From NCBI GenBank assembly GCA_028753945.1, contig JAPNXP010000016.1, positions 620,001 to 684,000 on the forward strand: a stretch of 64,000 nucleotides of DNA, written 5' to 3'. Below the pieces are notes generated by a model. The model worked only from the letters and a program-made list of their open reading frames with translations, did not search any database and had not been told where the DNA came from. A program made the translations under genes and the position numbers. The stretch comes from Hexactinellida sp. DTS-2022. Lineage: Eukaryota > Porifera > Hexactinellida. Of this stretch, positions 33,880-43,894 are shown piece by piece; positions within the stretch are counted from its first letter, which is position 1, and every line of letters starts with the position of its first letter.

Positions 33880-36800
33880 CTATGAATGGTCTGTTCTATC
33901 GTAGCCTACACGCCACGTAGGTACATCCTTCCATGGTACGAACCCTTCGTAAACTTTAGGTTTCCGATTGCGAGATGGATAACGCCTGTTAGCCCCTGTC
34001 TCTCCATCGTCTTCCAAAGGTGTATCCGTATCCGCTTCAAGCTCAGCTACCTCCGTTTCGGCCAAGCATGGGCTTTCTTTTACGTTGTCTTCCCCGGAAC
34101 CAAGCGCTTCGATCCCCTGGTCTGCGGGTTCGATTGGACTCGTAATGACTTGGGGCACGTATGCTTTGCATCGGTTCAAATGGATCCACTTATTCCTTGA
34201 CCCAATTTCAATTTGAACAATCACGCCTCGTCTGTCCAGGACCCTGAAGGGTCCTTCAAACTTGACATCCAGAGAGTCGCCCCGTTGCTCCTTCTTGACA
34301 AATACCAAATCTCCGCCAGCAACTCCAGAAGTTCTCTTACCCGCATCGTACCTCTCCTTAGTCTCCAATTGGCGATTTCCCTGGTTCTTTTTAGCGATCT
34401 CGTTCAGCTCTTCTCTTTTCCTAAGCAGGCGGTCTACATACTCGTTCACGGTTTGATCTCCGTCTGTGGGTGCGTGGGCAATGAGCATATCAAGCGGCGT
34501 CCGCGGTTGCCGTCCAAACGTCATCAAGTGTGGGGATATTTTGGTTGCAGCATTGTCTAGGTTGTTACAGTAAAATGTAACCTCTGGTAACAAGGATGGC
34601 CACGATCCTTTCTCCAGATTGCGCTCGAGCATTAAACATCGTATTACCTGCTTGACAAATCCGATATGTCGCTCAGCCATACCGTCTGCTTCAGGATGAT
34701 ACGGGGTAGTGTGACGCTTTTGTATGCCTAACTCCTGACAAAGCTCATGAATCGCCGCACCGTCGACATTTTTTCCCTGATCTGTAACTAATATGATAGG
34801 TACTCCATGACCCCGATATACCCACCCTCCGAGGAATGCATTCACAATGGATCTGGCTGTCTGGTCCCTCAAAGGAATAGTTTCGACGAGGTGTGAGAAG
34901 AGGTCTACAACGAGTAGGAAATATCTGTACTCTCCATCTGCCCAAGGCAATGTACCGACATCCATGCCGACCGCTTCGCCGGGCTGTGTAGCCCCACATT
35001 CGAACAGTTCCAGAGGTTCCTTAGGCTTCCTCGACGGTTTAGCTCTTTGACATGTAATACAAGCACTGCAGTGTGTTCTTGCGTCTCGTGCCAGTCCGAT
35101 CCAGAAGAAACTTCTTCGAAGAAGTTGTAGAGTTCTCGCCTGGCCGAAATGCATTTGAGCGTGCACTGTCTGGAGTGTCTCCATCTGGAGACATCTAGGT
35201 ACTACGATTCGCGAATCAAAATATAATAGATCCTCCTTCACATTCAGGTGTTTTGAAACCCGCCTGAATGGTCCCCTCGAAACTTTGCCTGATTGAGACA
35301 GCTGGCTAACGGCTTCTTGTATTGGTATATCTGCCACCTGCTTTCTTTTTACTTCGGTGATCCATTCATCGGGATTATCAACGATGTAGATCTTCTCTTC
35401 GAATTGTTCTTCACTGTTAACGCCTGTATCGATCTCGAGATTAGGTTTTCTACTCAGGTAGTCTGGCAACTGGTTCTGTGTTCCTGGACGGTATTCTATC
35501 GAATATGGAATCTCTTCCAATTCCATTATCCAGCGTGCGAACGTGTGTCGAGGATCTCTCTGTTTACGCAGCCACTGAAGGGGGTTATGGTCTGTGAGCA
35601 GAACTACCTTTGGAGCAGACTTGAGATAAATAGCCCACTTTCTGGTGGCTGCCACCAACGCCCATGCTTCGAGCTGTCCTGCGCTATAATTCTTTTGCTG
35701 TTTGGACAAAGCAGAGGAGAAGAAACTGATTGGCTTCAATATACCAGACTCTTTGTCTCTTTGTGACAAGACCGCAGCAACCCCTTCGTTACTTGCGTCT
35801 GCTTCGACATACATTTCTCTTTTCCAGTCCGGAAAAGCAAGACAGACCGGTTCCTCAGTCAATTTCCTGCGTAAGCTGTCAAAGGCAACTTGACAATCCT
35901 TTGTCCACTCCCAGCGTGATGCCTTCTTTGTTAGAGCGTATAAGGGTTCAGCGATCCGAGCGAGGTTCGGTATGTAACTTCTATAGTAATTAAGGCTCCC
36001 GATAAAACGCTGTAGCTCCTTCAGGGAACAGGGAGTCGGAAATTGCATTAGTTTCTCGGTCGCGCCCTGTGTAGGACGTCTTCCTCCTGACGAGATATAA
36101 TGCCCGAGGAATTCTCCTCCCTCATACCCAAAATGACACTTGTCCCTTCTCAGCTTCACCTTTCCTTCCCGGATTCTCATGAAGGTCGCTCGTAGATCTG
36201 CCAAATGTTCTTTGAAATTCCGTGAGAATACACAGCAATCGTCGACATAGGACTCGGCTCTGGGCACCTTCTCTAGTATATTGTCCATCAATCTTTGAAA
36301 TGTGGCCTGCGAGTTGCACAGCCCAAACGGCATGACCACCATTTCATGCTGGCCCCTCGGAGTATGAAAAGCTGTCTTTTCTATGTCCGTCTTCTTTACA
36401 GGAACACTCCAATAAGCGGAAGCAACATCTACAAACGAGAAGTACCGACTGCCTTCCAGCTTATCTAATATAGTCTGAATATTGGGAAGACTGTAGGCGT
36501 CCTTTTTAGTAACGTTATTTAACTGGCGATAATCGATAGCAAAGCGCATGCTGTTGTCCTTCTTCCTTACAAGCACGACGTTGGCAGCCCAAGGTGAATG
36601 GGACGGCCGGCAGACACCATTTGCCACCATCTCATCCAGTTGTCGTTCTACCTCTATTTCCCAACTTGGCGGCATCCTTCTCGCTCTCTCTTTAATAGGG
36701 GCAGTCTCTCCTGTATCTATGACGTGTTGACAGCTGGTTGTCCACCCGGGCTTCTTGGGGTCATTAGCGAACAGATCAGCATACTCGTTCAGAAGAACCC

Positions 36801-38208
36801 TCAGTTCTTCATATTCTGCCTGGTCCAAGTCCACGTTAACATTGAAATCATCGGTCCCTACTCCCACGGGCGCGAGCGTGGCTTCACATATTGCTGTACG
36901 TGCTCGGAAGAGGGGTGTCCCTCCTTTCAGGGTGGATTCGATTGGTATCCAGACGCTTCCGAGACCGATCTTCCTGTTTCTAAAGTCGAACGTGACTCGA
37001 TCGAAGCAGGACATAAATTCCCTACCCAACAGTAATGTGGGCTCCTCACTATCTAAAACATAAAAACGGACGACTGCATGTTCTTGCCCAATTTTCACTT
37101 CTACATCGATTCTCCCCAGTACCTTTACAGGGCTATGGCAGAGCCCGAACACCTTGCTCTTCGCTGGGTTTAAGTACTTCCGTAACCCTAATCCTGAAAG
37201 TGTCTTCAAATCAATGACGGATGGTTTCGCTCCGGTATCTAACAGAGCGGTAACTTGTCTGCCTGCTATACCAACTTTCAGACTGACCGACTCCTCCTCG
37301 TCCAGGCCGTTGCTCTTGTGGTTACAAGCAGATTGTCCGTGGATAGAGTCTTCTACTATCATCACTTTCCCTCGATACCCCCTCTTTGGATACCTTGGGT
37401 ACTCCGATCTCTCAACATTTGAGGTTCTGGAGCACTGGCTTATATCGTGCCCCTTACGTCCACACCGGTTACATGTCCTTTCCAAGCACTGTCGCCATCC
37501 GTGCCCTCTTCGCCCGCAAGTATAGCACTCATTGGAATTTCTAGTAATAGCCTGAGCTTTCTGCCTACGGTTGCCAACCCTTGTGGTTTGAACCTTGGGA
37601 ATAAACTCTTCTTCCTCTCCGTTTGAAATCACCTCGTCGTATTCTTGATCCTGAATACTTGTTACCTTCACATTACTAGGTTGTCTCCAGCCTGTGTCCA
37701 GTGGGATCCCCTTTTCAATTAGTAAGGAACGTACCTTCACGATAAAAGTCCTGGTATCTTTATCGGATATACCCTCCGCCAGTTCGCTGATCCATTTCTT
37801 ACATGCCGACCTTATCTCCAGCGGGAGCTGCGTAACCATGTTTACACACGCGTGCCTGTTGTTAAGCCCTGCTCTTTTCGCTTCTCTAATCATGCGGCCA
37901 AAATAGTCATCTACGTAGTCACCACAAGCCCATATCATTTCGTAATATTTACGGGTAGACTCATATATGTCGACTGGAGGGTCGAGGTTCTCGCGGAGTA
38001 ATGTAAAAGCGCTATCCAAGGATTCTTCTTTGATAGCCTCGAGCACTATCACTCTCTCGTATTCCCGCCGGTTGACGTGTGCGGGCAAGAGCTTAACTGC
38101 AGATGCTGGGTCCATTGCTCCGACAGCTGCTCTATATAGAGGCTCCCAGTCCTCGATACGTTGACCTGTCTGAAGTGAGGGTATAGTCACAGTCAGAGGA
38201 GTAGCCAT
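33880..38208 (-). CDS. Gypsy-1 gag-pol polyprotein, 1442 aa
   Basis: One ORF begins at 38208, 29 nt after the 5' LTR. In order: gag (1-220); two CCHC zinc knuckles (C228-C241, C246-C259); aspartic protease (LLDTGAKPS, D324); reverse transcriptase (SFVDVASAYW with D594, SYVDDCCV with the DD at 656-657); RNase H (VEADASNEG, LEAWALVAA, LLTDHNPLQWL); and integrase with an HHCC finger (HAQMHFG, CSACITC) and a D,D35E core (GMDVG, VTDQGKN, GMAERH). A GPF module (FEGPFRVLD) follows integrase. All catalytic residues are present. Single-ORF gag-pol is also the layout of Tf1/sushi-type elements. No chromodomain was recognised and there is no env. Confidence 0.93.
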   Translation of the reverse strand: MATPLTVTIPSLQTGQRIEDWEPLYRAAVGAMDPASAVKLLPAHVNRREYERVIVLEAIKEESLDSAFTLLRENLDPPVDIYESTRKYYEMIWACGDYVDDYFGRMIREAKRAGLNNRHACVNMVTQLPLEIRSACKKWISELAEGISDKDTRTFIVKVRSLLIEKGIPLDTGWRQPSNVKVTSIQDQEYDEVISNGEEEEFIPKVQTTRVGNRRQKAQAITRNSNECYTCGRRGHGWRQCLERTCNRCGRKGHDISQCSRTSNVERSEYPRYPKRGYRGKVMIVEDSIHGQSACNHKSNGLDEEESVSLKVGIAGRQVTALLDTGAKPSVIDLKTLSGLGLRKYLNPAKSKVFGLCHSPVKVLGRIDVEVKIGQEHAVVRFYVLDSEEPTLLLGREFMSCFDRVTFDFRNRKIGLGSVWIPIESTLKGGTPLFRARTAICEATLAPVGVGTDDFNVNVDLDQAEYEELRVLLNEYADLFANDPKKPGWTTSCQHVIDTGETAPIKERARRMPPSWEIEVERQLDEMVANGVCRPSHSPWAANVVLVRKKDNSMRFAIDYRQLNNVTKKDAYSLPNIQTILDKLEGSRYFSFVDVASAYWSVPVKKTDIEKTAFHTPRGQHEMVVMPFGLCNSQATFQRLMDNILEKVPRAESYVDDCCVFSRNFKEHLADLRATFMRIREGKVKLRRDKCHFGYEGGEFLGHYISSGGRRPTQGATEKLMQFPTPCSLKELQRFIGSLNYYRSYIPNLARIAEPLYALTKKASRWEWTKDCQVAFDSLRRKLTEEPVCLAFPDWKREMYVEADASNEGVAAVLSQRDKESGILKPISFFSSALSKQQKNYSAGQLEAWALVAATRKWAIYLKSAPKVVLLTDHNPLQWLRKQRDPRHTFARWIMELEEIPYSIEYRPGTQNQLPDYLSRKPNLEIDTGVNSEEQFEEKIYIVDNPDEWITEVKRKQVADIPIQEAVSQLSQSGKVSRGPFRRVSKHLNVKEDLLYFDSRIVVPRCLQMETLQTVHAQMHFGQARTLQLLRRSFFWIGLARDARTHCSACITCQRAKPSRKPKEPLELFECGATQPGEAVGMDVGTLPWADGEYRYFLLVVDLFSHLVETIPLRDQTARSIVNAFLGGWVYRGHGVPIILVTDQGKNVDGAAIHELCQELGIQKRHTTPYHPEADGMAERHIGFVKQVIRCLMLERNLEKGSWPSLLPEVTFYCNNLDNAATKISPHLMTFGRQPRTPLDMLIAHAPTDGDQTVNEYVDRLLRKREELNEIAKKNQGNRQLETKERYDAGKRTSGVAGGDLVFVKKEQRGDSLDVKFEGPFRVLDRRGVIVQIEIGSRNKWIHLNRCKAYVPQVITSPIEPADQGIEALGSGEDNVKESPCLAETEVAELEADTDTPLEDDGETGANRRYPSRNRKPKVYEGFVPWKDVPTWRVGYDRTDHS

Positions 38209-38220
38209 ATTACAGAGATA

Positions 38221-38235
38221 AATCTAATACGAATT
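38221..38235 (-). promoter_or_regulatory. Putative self-priming primer-binding site of gypsy-1
   Basis: In the sense direction the leader reads AATTCGTATTAGATT, starting 2 nt after the LTR. The 5' LTR sense strand carries AATCTTAATACGAATT (38315-38300), which would pair with it over 15 bp and one bulge. tRNA-type sites normally begin TGG. This fits Tf1-like self-priming by the RNA 5' end, but is inferred from sequence only. Confidence 0.5.
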
Positions 38236-38237
38236 AT

Positions 38238-38413
38238 GTTGTGCGTAGGGTGCCGAAGCAGATAACCACTAAGTTGAAGAATAGGTAATACACTAATAGA
38301 ATTCGTATTAAGATTGTCTATGTAGAACTCCTAAAGAGTTCACCTAGTACTATACTAATAGCTTATGTATAAGGGTTGTTAACAATACTCTAATGCCTGG
38401 GTAGCGTATAACA
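38238..38413 (-). repeat. Gypsy-1 5' LTR
   Basis: It is identical to the 3' LTR. The stretch at 38300-38315 is complementary, with one bulged base, to the leader at 38221-38235 just downstream of this LTR. Confidence 0.93.
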
Positions 38414-38769
38414 CTCTTTAAACCATTATTATGGAGAGATTACACCCAGAGTTAGTAAATTACTTTGCAATACAATTTACTGAAATAATTAATTGCGTAT
38501 AATTTACCAACCACAGGTCTCAATTTAATTGAGCTAACAAGCTAACCTTTAATATAGCTGAACGAGCTACCCTTAAGAACTATTGAGCTATTAATTAACT
38601 AATAATTAATAACTATTGAGCAATGAGAATAACTTACTCAACATAATTCCCCAAACAAATTACAGTAATCACAACCCAAAATGAATTTTAGGCACGCGTT
38701 ATTAAGTCACAGTGTGAAATTCACTAGCCACAGGTGAACTCATTAGTAATATTATAGCTTTTTGGGAAG

Positions 38770-38892
38770 GGAAAGGCCGCGAAGCGGCCGTTAATTGTAT
38801 CGCGTAGTGCCTAACACGAACGAACAAAAGTCGCGAAGCGACTTTTGTGAGAGAGTGATCCGTCGCGAAGCGACCGAGACCGAAGGGCTCGT
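38770..38892 (+). mobile_element. Hairpin-tailed family C, 3' tail (C3; probable other half of C2)
   Basis: It contains GGCCGCgaaGCGGCC, the 11-bp stem ACAAAAGTCGC/GCGACTTTTGT, GTCGCgaaGCGAC and terminal GGGCTCGT. Everything between this and C2 includes gypsy-1. Confidence 0.7.
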
Positions 38893-39065
38893 AGAAATAA
38901 TAGACAAATGATTGATTGGTTTATATAATAGATGAATATATTTTAACTCCCGCTATTCAAAATTTTGGCCATTGTATATGAAAGAAAAATTATTTCAAAC
39001 ACAGAATCACGCCCCGTCAGCTTTTGGTAAAATAATTAATAACTCTACGCCTATGATGACATTAA

Positions 39066-39663
39066 TAATCTATCTATATATAAAAAGAGGAATTGTTGTG
39101 TGTTTGTTTGTTTGTTTGTTTGTTTGTTTGTGTGTTTGTGTGTTTGTCCAGAATTAATTGGAAAGACTACGAGTCCCAGAAAGCTGAAAATTTGTATACA
39201 GGGGTAATTTTATACTGCGACAACGATCTATTGGTTTTTGAAGAGAAATATTCACATTTGAAGGTGACAAAATTTGTTAGCCAATTAAATTCGAGGGTTT
39301 ATAGTATGGATTAGCACTTAGCAGATTTCTTCAATTTGTATAAATAGATTGTGTATAATAGAAATATTTTATGAGGCTGCAATTTGATTGATTGAAAATA
39401 AATTCATTTAACCAATCAATCATTTGTCTATTCTATTGCCTGTTTTTCTTTTAGTTTTATTTCGATTCGAGCTTTCTTATCGTGCAACTGAAATTTATTG
39501 AGCTACAAAAATACATTATTAAAGTGATTGCTTTTGGGGAGGGAAAGGCCGCGAATCGACCGTTAATTGTATCGCGTAGTGCCTAACACGAACGAACAAA
39601 AGTCGCGAAGCGACTTTTGTGAGAGAGTGATCCGTCGCAAAGCGACCGAGACCGAAGGGCTCG
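39066..39663 (+). mobile_element. Hairpin-tailed family C, full-length copy C4
   Basis: About 600 bp with both ends: CTATATATAAAAAGAGGAATTG and the complete 3' hairpin tail ending GGGCTCGT at 39663. The AATT-rich body matches C1 and C5 closely. Confidence 0.8.
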
Positions 39664-40125
39664 TGAGTTTTAATAGCTCAATAAATTTCAGTTGCACGAT
39701 AAGAAAGCTCGAATCAAAATAATACTAAAAGAAAAACAGGCAATAGAATAGACAAATGATTGATTGGTTAAATGAATTTATTTTCAATCAATCAAATTGG
39801 AGCCTCAGAAAATATTTCTATTATGCACAGGCTTTTTATACTAATTGATGAAATCTGCTAATCCATACTAACAAACCCTCGAATTTAATTGACCAACATA
39901 TTTTGTCACCTTCAAATGTGAATATTTCTCTTCAAAAACCAATAGATCGTTGTCGCAGTACAAAATTACCCCTATATACAAATTTTCAGCTTTCCTGGAC
40001 TCGTAGTCTTTCCAATCAATTCTGGACAAACACACACACAAACAAACAAACAAACAAACAAACAAACAAACAAACAAACAAACAAACAAACACACAATAA
40101 TTCCTCTTTTAATATATTGATAGAT
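39664..40125 (-). mobile_element. Hairpin-tailed family C, copy C5, tail missing
   Basis: It is in inverse orientation and directly abuts the tail of C4. Its own tail is absent: the sequence stops at 'attgagctattaaaactc' where C4 ends. C4 may have inserted into C5. The microsatellite has about twelve CAAA units and a GATA run (40123-40136) follows the end. Confidence 0.7.
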
Positions 40126-40342
40126 AGATAGATAGATTATATAAGCTAAGTGTCCAGAGAGAATCAATGGTGATGCGGTGTACGTATGTAATTGGGGAAT
40201 ATTGCAATTAAGGTTGCCGGGTTTCCAGATCGAAAGTAACGAAGTGAGAATTGTTAGAGGAGAATTCTCTTTTCGAAAATTGATTGTGGCTTTTAATGGG
40301 TTTCTGATAGTTAATTAATGAGTAATTATCTAAACTGTACAG

Positions 40343-40474
40343 CAGGGTTTCTTTTAAGCCGATCTTGGTGTAAATTTTGCACCAAGATTTTTTGGAGTTA
40401 CACCACGATTTGGGTTGGCCGCGGCCGCTGCTGTGTTGAGTTACACCAAGGTCTCAACCTTAAAAAAACCCCTG
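40343..40474. mobile_element. hAT-type MITE with palindromic NotI-like core
   Basis: CAGGGTTTCTTTTAAG and TTAAAAAAACCCCTG ends are flanked by CTGTACAG/CTTTACAG (7/8). The interior contains GGCCGCGGCC and repeated TTGGTGTAA/TTACACCAA motifs. Confidence 0.75.
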
Positions 40475-40888
40475 CTTTACAGTATACTATCAGTGTTGCT
40501 ATTGTACGGTACCCTCATATAACATGTTATGGTGATGGGTTTCGGCTTTCCATAGGCCTCGTCAGGACAGCGGGCTAGCTCTCAACCAGACTGTATACCG
40601 GCATGCCGTACTAATAACTTCTGTTAATTACCTTATCAATAAGCATAGCATTCTATATATAATAAAATTCTATGCAATAAGCATGCTACTTCGTCCGGAC
40701 TCATCTAAATCATATCACGAGTGTTCTGTACTAGCCTAGCACAAGTGTCCACACCATATACTCCCAGAAAGCAGGGAACTGGGAAGGTCACTATAGAGTT
40801 GTGCGTAAATTTGTTTTAAATTACACTTGATATCATTAAATGAAAATATAGTTTGTGGGGATGGATCAGTGGCAGGATCACTTGGGAC

Positions 40889-41165
40889 ATGGTCTACTTA
40901 ATATACGGCCGTGTATGTCACCGAGAAGGCCAAAAAATTAGAAGGCCAGTTTATAAATTTCATTATAGGATTAACTATGCTTCTTATTGTTATTATTTGG
41001 GTTGCATATGGGGTAATCAACCATTGCGAGTCCAATGAAACCACTTTTGAGAATCTCAGATTTGTGATTAAGCTGTTTAGGCGCCATTTAATGATGACAC
41101 CACAAATTTACAAAATATACAATTCGAGTCTAAAGAACTACGAGAAAATGAAGATAATTAGCTAA
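40889..41165 (+). other. Possible small membrane-protein exon, one arm of an inverted repeat
   Basis: An open frame (40911-41165) reads YVTEKAKKLEGQFIN, a hydrophobic stretch (FIIGLTMLLIVIIWVAYGVI), and a basic tail (FVIKLFRRHLMM). There is no in-frame ATG before the membrane segment; the first lies within it. 40889-41102 is repeated inverted at 41462-41676 with over 90% identity by eye; that copy has stops upstream of the membrane segment. It could be an exon of an unseen gene, or a repeat with chance coding. Confidence 0.35.
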
Positions 41166-41293
41166 TATAATTAGTATACATTTTCAGAATATAAAATGAG
41201 AATGAATATAAATAAACCAGCAATTATATACGTTTTATGGACGAAATTAGTAAGTTGTAAATCGATGCTACTTGTATTTTAGCATGTGGTTGT

Positions 41294-41690
41294 TTAATAA
41301 TTTTTATAATTTTTTAAAATGTCGCCATTTTGTGATTTAATAGCCTTTGGAGTATGAAAGATATCCCTATTTAGTATTCCTGTTATAAAATTATTAGAAA
41401 GTAGGAAGAAAATGAAATTTATGATATTTGAATTTTTTTTCATTTTGCCATAAATTGTTACCGTCATCATTAAATGTCGCCTAAACAGCTTAACCACAAA
41501 TTTTAGATTCTCAAAAGTGGTTCCATTGAACTCGCAATGGTTGATTACCCCATATGCAACCCAAATAATAACAATAAGAAGCATAGTTTATCCTAGAATT
41601 AAATTTATAAACTGGCCTTCTATTTATTTGGCCTTCTCGGTGACATACACGGCCGTATATTAAGTAGGCCATGGCTCGGGAGTTCTTGAT
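41294..41690 (-). pseudogene. Inverted, degraded copy of the 40.9-kb membrane ORF
   Basis: The minus strand repeats the IIWVAYGVINHCE and KLFRRHLMM segments, but has a stop after TEKAK and another just before the TMLLIV block. It forms a foldback with 40889-41102, spacer about 360 bp. Confidence 0.5.
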
Positions 41691-41699
41691 ACGGGACAA

Positions 41700-42600
41700 T
41701 TTATTCCTGATGCTATATTGAGTAAGCTGTTCTGGTAGCAACAATGCTAATTAAGTCTTCAACTGTTGTTCAAATTTTACTAATAGCAAATTTTTTTTAA
41801 CTAGCTGCACTGCTGATTTTCTAAGAACAACTGTAATTGTAAACATTTATTTATCTGTAGTTTATTAAGATACTATAATTAATTAATTATCTATTTTAAG
41901 AAAATACCAGCGATTATCGCTGGTATTGTTATTTTTGCTATTCAGCATTTACCAATGAAATTCGTTATTATGGATTTTTTACAAATTATATAAAATAACA
42001 ATTGTTGGGTAAGTTTTCTTGTTAAAAATATAAAAGAATTTTTCAATTACTCTTCTATTAACTCAATTAACTCAGTCTATATCAAGTATCGGCAACCCCG
42101 ACCCGAGGCTCTCTATAAATATGCTCATCCTGACCTCCGATTCGGTCATTCATTTGAAATTCAAATACGTACGTGTTTATATAAAAATTAGTGTGATAAC
42201 ATTATTTAAGATAAGTCAATACATATTTACTGATATTTAAAATACAACGGATAAATTACGACTAAGACTAAAGGATGGTAAATCGCTTGGCCCGACTAAT
42301 GCGGTAAATGACTCAACCTGGCCGTGGGTTCAAAAGTTTGCCGACCCCTGGTCTATATGCGCACTCATTAATCCGAATAATTCACAAATTAGAAAGGTAA
42401 ATTTTCACTCGGATTAGAGTTTGTATCCTTATTAAGTGGTTTCTGATCTACTTTAATACAATAAAATACACACGATTAAGTACAAAACTACAAATATAAT
42501 CAAGTTAGGTTGAAACTAATTATACAATCGAATTATACAATTCACAACAACTATCGATCTATGTACTAACACCTTATTTCAATATATAAATGTGGACATG
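41700..42600. other. Gene-free AT-rich stretch
   Basis: There is no coding sequence. A short perfect palindrome (ATACCAGCGATTATCGCTGGTAT) is at 41906-41928. 42105-42360 contains a degraded hAT-like repeat with CCCGACCCGAGGCTC and GGTTCAAAAGTTTGCCGACC phrases. Confidence 0.45.
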
Positions 42601-42607
42601 TGCGCAT

Positions 42608-43483
42608 TCACAGGTTATCCAGTTTGATATTGGAGAAAGTCACTCTTGAGGCTCCAAGGTTGCATCCACCTTGGCAACCTGATTTTCCATCCAACCACGA
42701 CATTCCACCGTTAGCTGTTCCCCACAGACTGATGGACATGACTATTCCAGGAAGACTCTTCCCCATCCACTGGAGATAGTTTGGATTACAAGAATTAAAT
42801 TGAATAGTTTTTCCCTCTTGTGCAAAGTAGTTGTTGACAGTTGAGAGTCTACGATTATCGTCAGTAATAAATGCTACTGCAAGCGTGAAAGGCCTGTTTG
42901 TATCGATAGTTTTCCCCGGGCCGAATCCATTCATGTTATCATCAAGTACATTTGTTCCACAGCCCCCACGATCACACGAGGGATAGTAGTGTGGTGGAAT
43001 ATATTGGCAAGTATGTGCTGTCGATGCCATTGCATACTTGTTGGATTCTATCACATCCATTTCTGGACAGTAGACGCCTCCTACTTGATTAGCATCGCAG
43101 TAATACTCTCCATTAACGCCGGGCACTGGCTGTTGTGCTGAGTTGTAACCGGGCATAGTAATGAAGTATAGCGCTCCATTGCAACTGCATCCAACGTTAC
43201 TCAGGTCAACATCAATTGTCAATCTTTTCCCGAGAAGAGGCATATTATAGTATGATTTTGGATTAATGGCACTGGAGTTCGAGTCGCCCAAATAGACTCG
43301 TCCACCTCCACTGAGAGTAATACTGTTTCCATTCACTCGAACGAACTCTTTAGACCAGTCTCCAGAGAGCACATATTTGGTTTGAGGCTGTCCGTTGACC
43401 ATTATTGTGACGGGTCCAATATTTGCTGCTGAAAATGTCGCGATAGCAAGAATTGCCACAAGAATTAGAGATAAGAGACTCAT
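42608..43483 (-). CDS. Compact secreted GH7-family glycoside hydrolase-like protein
   Basis: Single exon, 291 aa. Residues 1-19 form a signal peptide. The fold signature is that of GH7 (clan GH-B): GGRVYLGD, IDVDLSNVGCSCNGALYFITM, the active-site motif CPEMDVIESN with E141, D143 and E146 in the EMDxxE spacing, AMASTAHTC, PGIVMSISLWG, MSWLDG and RVTFSNIK near the end. In GH7 the first Glu is the nucleophile and the second the acid/base, and the enzymes cleave beta-1,4-glucan. Typical catalytic domains are about 430 aa. Here several loops that form the substrate tunnel are missing, which suggests an open, endo-type cleft or a different glycan. No cellulose-binding module is present. It is probably extracellular. 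Confidence 0.8.
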   Translation of the reverse strand: MSLLSLILVAILAIATFSAANIGPVTIMVNGQPQTKYVLSGDWSKEFVRVNGNSITLSGGGRVYLGDSNSSAINPKSYYNMPLLGKRLTIDVDLSNVGCSCNGALYFITMPGYNSAQQPVPGVNGEYYCDANQVGGVYCPEMDVIESNKYAMASTAHTCQYIPPHYYPSCDRGGCGTNVLDDNMNGFGPGKTIDTNRPFTLAVAFITDDNRRLSTVNNYFAQEGKTIQFNSCNPNYLQWMGKSLPGIVMSISLWGTANGGMSWLDGKSGCQGGCNLGASRVTFSNIKLDNL

Positions 43484-43894
43484 TTCTTCAATTCGTTAAA
43501 GGTAATACGTAAACTTATTTGCAACCTCCCTAATTGATGACAGAGAATTAATCAGGTATACATGCTTTAGTATATTCAAAAGAAAATTAGTTACTAATTA
43601 TAACAGAAGTTCAGATTTTTTTGTTTACAATGGCCACAAGGTCAAAATTAAGTTTGAATTTATGAGTATAATATTATAACTATGTTTACGAAATGTCAGT
43701 TCTACAAACATCAGTGATTTTATTTCGATTAAAAAAGCATATAATGCAATCTAGCTCTGTGTATAGTACCGATTTTTCAAATTTAATGACAGCCAAATTC
43801 GAGTCGTAAAAAGCCGAGTCTAGGAATTACTGATTAAATTTGCGGCAGAAGCAAAATATTAGCAAATATTATTATAAACTATGCTATCATAGCG

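Larger units (their letters stand above)
33691..38413 (-). mobile_element. Gypsy-1: intact Ty3/gypsy LTR retrotransposon
   Basis: It is 4723 bp with identical 176-bp LTRs, a 4-bp target duplication CTCT (33687-33690, 38414-38417), and one uninterrupted gag-pol ORF. The polypurine tract GGAAGGGGGAATGA lies next to the 3' LTR (33867-33880, minus sense). No canonical TGG primer site follows the 5' LTR; the 29-nt leader is complementary to the LTR instead. All this indicates a recent, possibly competent, insertion. Confidence 0.93.

Noticed and set aside
33886-38164. Many plus-strand frames of 60-157 codons opposite gypsy-1
   Set aside because: Antisense shadows of the gag-pol ORF with no motifs of their own.
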